Shown: piece after piece, positions 60,061 through 64,000 of the stretch
How positions within the stretch are numbered: the first letter of the stretch is position 1
Layout: each line of letters begins with the position of its first letter
Assembly (NCBI GenBank): GCA_964451375.1
Contig: CAYVIN010000002.1
Coordinates: 52,550 to 116,549 of the forward strand
Source of the DNA: JAGXQV01 sp964451375
GTDB lineage: Bacteria > Pseudomonadota > Gammaproteobacteria > Burkholderiales > Sulfuricellaceae
Direction of reading: 5' to 3'
Length of the DNA: 64,000 nucleotides
Notes under the pieces: generated by a model
What the model was told of the DNA's origin: nothing
The model's database searches: none
What the model saw: the letters and a program-made list of their open reading frames with translations, nothing else
Translations under genes and position numbers: made by a program

Positions 60061-61335
60061 ATGATGCGTCATATTTTGATATCCACCCTGATTTCCACCC
60101 TTTTTGCCGGTGCGGCAGGCCTCGCGCAGGCGGTCACCGACACCACCAACGGCGACTGGACTTTGCAACAGGTCACGCTGAAAAACACCTCGGAAGCCGC
60201 ACTGATGACGCGCGTCGGTGACATCAACAACTTCGGATTCGGCTGGGAAACCGGCTTTGATCCCTTTTCCGGCAACAACACACCCTCCCACGGCTATCCT
60301 TGGACAGTAGCAAGCACCGCGCTGCCCGGCCTGGATCGCATCATGGTGGTGTCCAGCTATAACGGCAAACCACCCGCCGGAGCCGACGGCTATACTTCAA
60401 CGACCAGCCGCCCCGGCAACGCCGTTCAGGAAATCACCCTAAGCTACGATCTGGGTGGGTTGAGTGTGCAATCCGCCATCCTGCAAATGTTCGTCGATGA
60501 CTTCCAGGCGCCCGTTTGGAAAGCCGGCTACCAGGCCACCATCAACGGCAAACGCGCGTCGTTCCTCGAAGCGGTGCTGAATTCTCTGGATCAGACCGGC
60601 CCCATCGGCAAGCTGATTACCCTGCAAGTCCCCTCGGAATTCCTGCCGCAGGTCGCCAGCGGCAAGCTGGTGTTCCGCATCGACGACCCCACCAGCGGCG
60701 CGGGTGACGGTTATGCCATCGACTTCGTGAAACTGCTGGTCAACCCGGTCGGCCTCGCCAAAACCGGCACCGTCAGCGGCAAGGTTACGGACGCGAATGG
60801 CAAGGCGCTGTCTGGAGTCATCGTTACCGCAGGCGGGGTTTCCAACGTAAAAACCGACAGCACGGGAACCTTCACCCTGACTGATGTGCCTGCCGGGCTG
60901 GCGTCAATCACCGCCACCCTGAACGGCTACGAAACCGGTCGGGTTAACCTCGACGTGATCGCCGGAAAATCGCAAAGCACCACCTTGTCGCTGACTGCGG
61001 CCACCAGCACGACGGTTTGCGCGCAAGTCGTCACCTCGGCAAAAAATCCGCAAACCGGCTCTTGTGTACAATTCCCCACCCCTTGCGACGTACCGAGCAC
61101 CTGGTCACTGACTGCATCATGCAACGTCAGCACCCCGGTTTCCTCGGAATGCGGCACGGCAACCTACAGCAGCACGACCGGTCTGCTAAACATTCCCGTG
61201 GTTGAAGTACCCGGCGCGTTCGGCGGCAAATACAAGGTGGACATGCGCATCATCCCGCTCAGTTCGCCGTTCCGCTTTGAACTGACCAGCGCCACGCCGA
61301 TTTCCAGCGGTGCAACGCAGACCCAATCGAAGTAA
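60061..61335 (+). CDS. Exported protein with a carboxypeptidase-regulatory-like domain
   Basis: Protein of 424 residues (423 from the second ATG). A signal peptide ends at LAQA (residue 24). Residues 25-230 form a domain of unknown type, with Trp and Gly-rich beta segments (GDWTLQQVTLKN, FGFGWETGFDPF, VQSAILQMFVDDFQAPVWKAGYQATINGK) that resemble a secreted beta-sandwich. Residues 236-312 are a CarboxypepD_reg-like Ig fold (GTVSGKVTDANGKALSGVIVTAGG, TGTFTLTDVPAG). The remaining tail holds five cysteines in about 50 residues. It probably acts in the periplasm or outside the cell. Function is unknown. Confidence 0.75.
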   Translation: MMRHILISTLISTLFAGAAGLAQAVTDTTNGDWTLQQVTLKNTSEAALMTRVGDINNFGFGWETGFDPFSGNNTPSHGYPWTVASTALPGLDRIMVVSSYNGKPPAGADGYTSTTSRPGNAVQEITLSYDLGGLSVQSAILQMFVDDFQAPVWKAGYQATINGKRASFLEAVLNSLDQTGPIGKLITLQVPSEFLPQVASGKLVFRIDDPTSGAGDGYAIDFVKLLVNPVGLAKTGTVSGKVTDANGKALSGVIVTAGGVSNVKTDSTGTFTLTDVPAGLASITATLNGYETGRVNLDVIAGKSQSTTLSLTAATSTTVCAQVVTSAKNPQTGSCVQFPTPCDVPSTWSLTASCNVSTPVSSECGTATYSSTTGLLNIPVVEVPGAFGGKYKVDMRIIPLSSPFRFELTSATPISSGATQTQSK

Positions 61336-61346
61336 TCCGCTATACC

Positions 61347-61374
61347 CGGACTGCCCAAACCGCTGGGCAGTCCG
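61347..61374. terminator. Bidirectional hairpin between convergent genes
   Basis: Perfect 11-bp stem CGGACTGCCCA-(6 nt)-TGGGCAGTCCG, 12 bases after one stop codon and 3 bases before the other. There is no long U-tract on either side, so termination strength is uncertain, but position and stability suggest a shared terminator. Confidence 0.65.
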
Positions 61375-61376
61375 AC

Positions 61377-62258
61377 TTAATCCCCGCGTCTTTCCATTCG
61401 CCCTGAAAAAATCGACGCCGCAACAATCAGCGCTCCGCCCCCCCATTCGCGCAACCCCATCACCTCGGCGGCAAGAAAATGTGAGGAAAGCGCCGCCACC
61501 ACCAATTCAAAGAGAAAAATCACAATCGCCTGATTAGCCGGGGTGTGACTCAGGCCGAATTGCACCGTTACCGTCACCAGAAACATCACTACACCCACCC
61601 CCGCCAGCAAGGCCCAGCCGTACCCTGACAACGCCGCTAAAACCGCCACATCGTCAGGTCGGAACAACAGCGCCAGCAGGGACAAAATACTTACCCCGGC
61701 CCATACGGCGAGCGACTTGAGATCGACGGGGATTTCGCAGCCGCGCCGCGACAGGACGTTGCTCGCCGCAAACATGATTCCCGCCGACAAGGCCAGCCAT
61801 TCGGCGCGATTGGTGGGCAGCGGCATCCCCAGGCTGGGTTGCCACAACATGATCATCGCGCCGGTGAACGCCATTGCCATAACCAGCCAACCATAGATAT
61901 TGGGACGTTCATTGAGGAGGAGACGGGCAAGGATCACCGTCCACAGGGGCGAGAGATAAAACAGCAGCAACGCCCGCATTACCTCGCCATCCAGAATGGC
62001 CAGCACGTAGGCGAGATTCGTCCACCCGGCGGTCAGGCCGATGGCAACCAGCATTCCCCGAAACTCGCCGAGTTTCGCCAGTTCGCGGCGAAACATCAGC
62101 ATCCCGGCAAAAAGTGGAATCAAATAGGTGACGAAGCTGGAAAGCGCCCCGGAAACCCCGAGTTGTTCGAGCAACCGGTAGGGATACCAGACCAGCCCCC
62201 AGGTTGTCGCCCCGAACAGGAGAGACGAAACTGCTGCAATTTTCTGTTTGGACGCCAC
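61377..62258 (-). CDS. EamA/DMT family transporter
   Basis: Inner-membrane protein of 293 residues with ten hydrophobic segments in two EamA repeats; TTWGLVWYPYRLLEQLG, FVTYLIPLFAGMLMF, ALLLFYLSPLWTVILARLLLNERPN (repeat 1 end, with the typical LNERP) and FLFELVVAALSSHFLAAEVMGLREWGGGALIVAAS (repeat 2 end). The start is GTG at 62258, 8 bases after AAGG. The substrate is unknown; relatives export amino acids or metabolites. It is divergent from dapC. Confidence 0.9.
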   Translation of the reverse strand: MASKQKIAAVSSLLFGATTWGLVWYPYRLLEQLGVSGALSSFVTYLIPLFAGMLMFRRELAKLGEFRGMLVAIGLTAGWTNLAYVLAILDGEVMRALLLFYLSPLWTVILARLLLNERPNIYGWLVMAMAFTGAMIMLWQPSLGMPLPTNRAEWLALSAGIMFAASNVLSRRGCEIPVDLKSLAVWAGVSILSLLALLFRPDDVAVLAALSGYGWALLAGVGVVMFLVTVTVQFGLSHTPANQAIVIFLFELVVAALSSHFLAAEVMGLREWGGGALIVAASIFSGRMERRGD

Positions 62259-62304
62259 TGAATCCGCCTTATAATTCTATGTTTTTCGACCCGCGTAACA
62301 TCGC

Positions 62305-63498
62305 ATGAACCCCAACCTCGAACGTCTGCAAACCTACCCGTTCCAGAAACTGCGCACCCTATTCCACGGCATTACCCCCAACCCGGCGCTGAAACACATC
62401 AACCTGTCCATCGGCGAACCCAAACACACCACGCCGGAACTGGTAAAACAAGCGCTTTTCGACAATCTGGGGGGGCTGGCGAATTATCCCACAACCCAAG
62501 GCGGCGATGGACTGAGGCTTGCCATCGGCAACTGGATCGAGCGGCGCTATGGCATTCCGCCGCTGAATCCGAACACCCAGATACTGCCGGTCAACGGCAG
62601 CCGCGAGGCGTTGTTTGCGTTTGCCCAAGCGGTGATCGACACCAGCAAACCCGCGCCGGTAGTCATTTCGCCGAATCCCTTTTACCAGATTTACGAAGGT
62701 GCGGCGCTGCTCGCCGGAGCCGAACCCTATTTCCTCAATACCCTGCCGGAAAATGATTTCTGCATGGATTGGGACAGTGTCCCTGAAGACGTGTGGAAGC
62801 GCACCCAACTGGTGTATGCCTGCTCGCCCGGCAACCCCACCGGCAAGGTCATGAATATTGCCGAATGGTCGCGTCTGTTCGATCTCTCGGATCAATACGG
62901 GTTTGTGATTGCCGCCGATGAGTGTTATTCGGAAATCTATCCCGAAGAGCACATCGCACCCTTGAGCGCCTTGCAGGTTGCGCACCAGTTGGGTGGTGAG
63001 GATTATGGCCGGCTGGTGGTATTCAACAGTCTGTCAAAGCGTTCCAACGTGCCGGGAATGCGCTCCGGCTTCGTCGCGGGCTGTGAGTCCATCCTCGAAA
63101 AATTCCTGCTCTATCGCACCTATCACGGCTGCGCGATGAACCCCGCCGTCCAGGCGGCCAGCGCGGCGGCGTGGAACGACGAGGCCCACGTCATCGAAAA
63201 TCGCCGCCTCTATCGCGAAAAGTTCGCCGCCGTCACCGGTGTATTGGCGCGAGCCCTGCCCGTCCGTCAGCCGGACGCCTCGTTCTACTATTGGGTACGA
63301 ACACCCATCCCGGATACCGAGTTCGCGCGCGAGCTTTATCGTGATTATAATGTGACGGTTCTCCCCGGCAGTTTTCTGGCGCGTGAAGCCCACGGGATCA
63401 ATCCCGGGCAAAATTTCATCCGCATCGCGCTGGTGGCGCCGCTCCCCGAATGTCTGGAAGCCGCTGAACGAATTCGTCAATTTGTCGCAAAAATCTGA
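62305..63498 (+). CDS. dapC: Succinyldiaminopimelate transaminase
   Basis: PLP enzyme of the succinylase lysine/diaminopimelate pathway. It has 397 residues. HINLSIGEPKHTTPELV, LANYPTTQGGDGLRLAIGNW, CSPGNPTGKVM, AADECYSEIY and SLSKRSNVPGMRSGF (Schiff-base Lys in SLSKRS) are class I aminotransferase blocks in the DapC form. dapD follows after 15 bases and encodes the preceding step, which confirms the role. Confidence 0.93.
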   Translation: MNPNLERLQTYPFQKLRTLFHGITPNPALKHINLSIGEPKHTTPELVKQALFDNLGGLANYPTTQGGDGLRLAIGNWIERRYGIPPLNPNTQILPVNGSREALFAFAQAVIDTSKPAPVVISPNPFYQIYEGAALLAGAEPYFLNTLPENDFCMDWDSVPEDVWKRTQLVYACSPGNPTGKVMNIAEWSRLFDLSDQYGFVIAADECYSEIYPEEHIAPLSALQVAHQLGGEDYGRLVVFNSLSKRSNVPGMRSGFVAGCESILEKFLLYRTYHGCAMNPAVQAASAAAWNDEAHVIENRRLYREKFAAVTGVLARALPVRQPDASFYYWVRTPIPDTEFARELYRDYNVTVLPGSFLAREAHGINPGQNFIRIALVAPLPECLEAAERIRQFVAKI

Positions 63499-63513
63499 TA
63501 CCAAGGAAAAATC

Positions 63514-64000
63514 ATGAATGAACTGCAATCCGTTATCGAAGAAGCATTCGAGCGCCGCGCCGACATCACCCCGCGCAACGTGGATGCCAAGCTCAAAGAC
63601 AGTATCACCCAGGTCATTGACATGCTCGACCGGGGCCAAATCCGCGTAGCGGAAAAAATCGACGGCAACTGGACGACCCACCAGTGGATCAAAAAAGCCG
63701 TGCTACTATCCTTCCGCATGGAAGACAATTTCTTCATCAAGGGCGGCTTCACCAATTATTTCGACAAAGTTCCCTCCAAGTTTGCCGACTACAACTCCAA
63801 GGACTTCCGCGACGGCGGTTTCCGCGTGGTTCCCCCGGCGGCGGCGCGCAAAGGTTCCTACATCGGCAAAAATGTGGTTCTGATGCCTTCCTACGTCAAC
63901 ATCGGCGCCTACGTCGATGAAGGCACCATGGTGGATACCTGGGCTACCGTCGGCTCCTGCGCCCAGATCGGCAAGAACGTGCACCTCTCCGGCGGCGTCG
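63514..64000 (+). CDS. dapD: Tetrahydrodipicolinate N-succinyltransferase (C-terminus cut by window edge)
   Basis: Transfers succinyl from succinyl-CoA to tetrahydrodipicolinate. 162 codons are visible: MNELQSVIEEAFERRADITPR, then NWTTHQWIKKAVLLSFRMEDN, GFRVVPPAAARKGSYIGKNVVLMPSYVNIGAYVDEGTMVDTWATVGSCAQIGKNVHLSGGV, the start of the left-handed beta-helix hexapeptide repeats. The family is about 273 residues, so about 110 lie outside. AAGGAAAA precedes the ATG. Confidence 0.95.
   Translation, partial: MNELQSVIEEAFERRADITPRNVDAKLKDSITQVIDMLDRGQIRVAEKIDGNWTTHQWIKKAVLLSFRMEDNFFIKGGFTNYFDKVPSKFADYNSKDFRDGGFRVVPPAAARKGSYIGKNVVLMPSYVNIGAYVDEGTMVDTWATVGSCAQIGKNVHLSGGV

Overview
The window reads as the chromosome of a flagellated Gram-negative bacterium, most likely a betaproteobacterium (possibly order Nitrosomonadales). 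The evidence is the gene order rpsB-tsf-pyrH-frr-uppS-cdsA-dxr-rseP-bamA, the divergent map-glnD pair, the smc/zipA/ligA neighbourhood and the dapC-dapD pair. This placement is inference from synteny and protein character; no database was searched. No tRNA, rRNA or CRISPR array was found.

Layout. (1) 1-8.9 kb, minus strand: a tightly packed translation, nucleotide, lipid-precursor and envelope operon, from rpsB down to bamA, which is cut by the window edge. (2) 8.9-12.3 kb, plus strand: map and glnD. (3) 12.3-19.3 kb, minus strand: a late flagellar block, fliC-flaG-fliD-fliS-fliT, two small proteins, fliK and an FlhB C-terminus-like protein. fliC has a near-consensus FliA (sigma-28) promoter. 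(4) 19.4-35.4 kb, minus strand: a glycan island directly upstream of fliC. pseB-pseC-pseF-pseG-pseI should make CMP-pseudaminic acid (or a close relative). The rest of the run holds a methyltransferase in the usual pseH slot, a Gfo/Idh/MocA oxidoreductase, a DegT aminotransferase, a GNAT acetyltransferase, a GT-B-like glycosyltransferase, another methyltransferase and a 1594-residue protein that strings together three or four glycosyltransferase modules and a methyltransferase. (5) 35.5-47.7 kb: a second modification cluster with two TPR/O-GlcNAc-transferase-like (GT41) proteins, a TPR protein, a TPR-GT9-like protein, a CmcI-like methyltransferase, a tandem pair of TylF-like methyltransferases and two exported proteins. 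Six of the cytoplasmic proteins carry lysine-rich tails. (6) 47.7-58.8 kb, minus strand: purine salvage (MTA/MTI phosphorylase, HPRT), galU, ligA, zipA, a double-receiver protein, smc and a VapBC-type pair translationally coupled to smc. (7) 59-64 kb: queF, a probable atypical PilZ protein, an exported protein, an EamA transporter, dapC and partial dapD.

The likely theme of 12-48 kb is building a flagellar filament and decorating it (or other surface proteins) with nonulosonic acid and further, possibly O-methylated, sugars. Sugar-nucleotide enzymes, several transferases and five kinds of methyltransferase sit next to the flagellin gene.

Three palindromic repeat families are present. One 279-bp element has near-perfect terminal inverted repeats and a 5-bp direct repeat at its ends, and a partial copy lies 27 kb away. 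A second element is a 168-bp near-complete palindrome. The third is a short hairpin repeat. In all three families a copy touches or supplies the stop codon of the adjacent gene.
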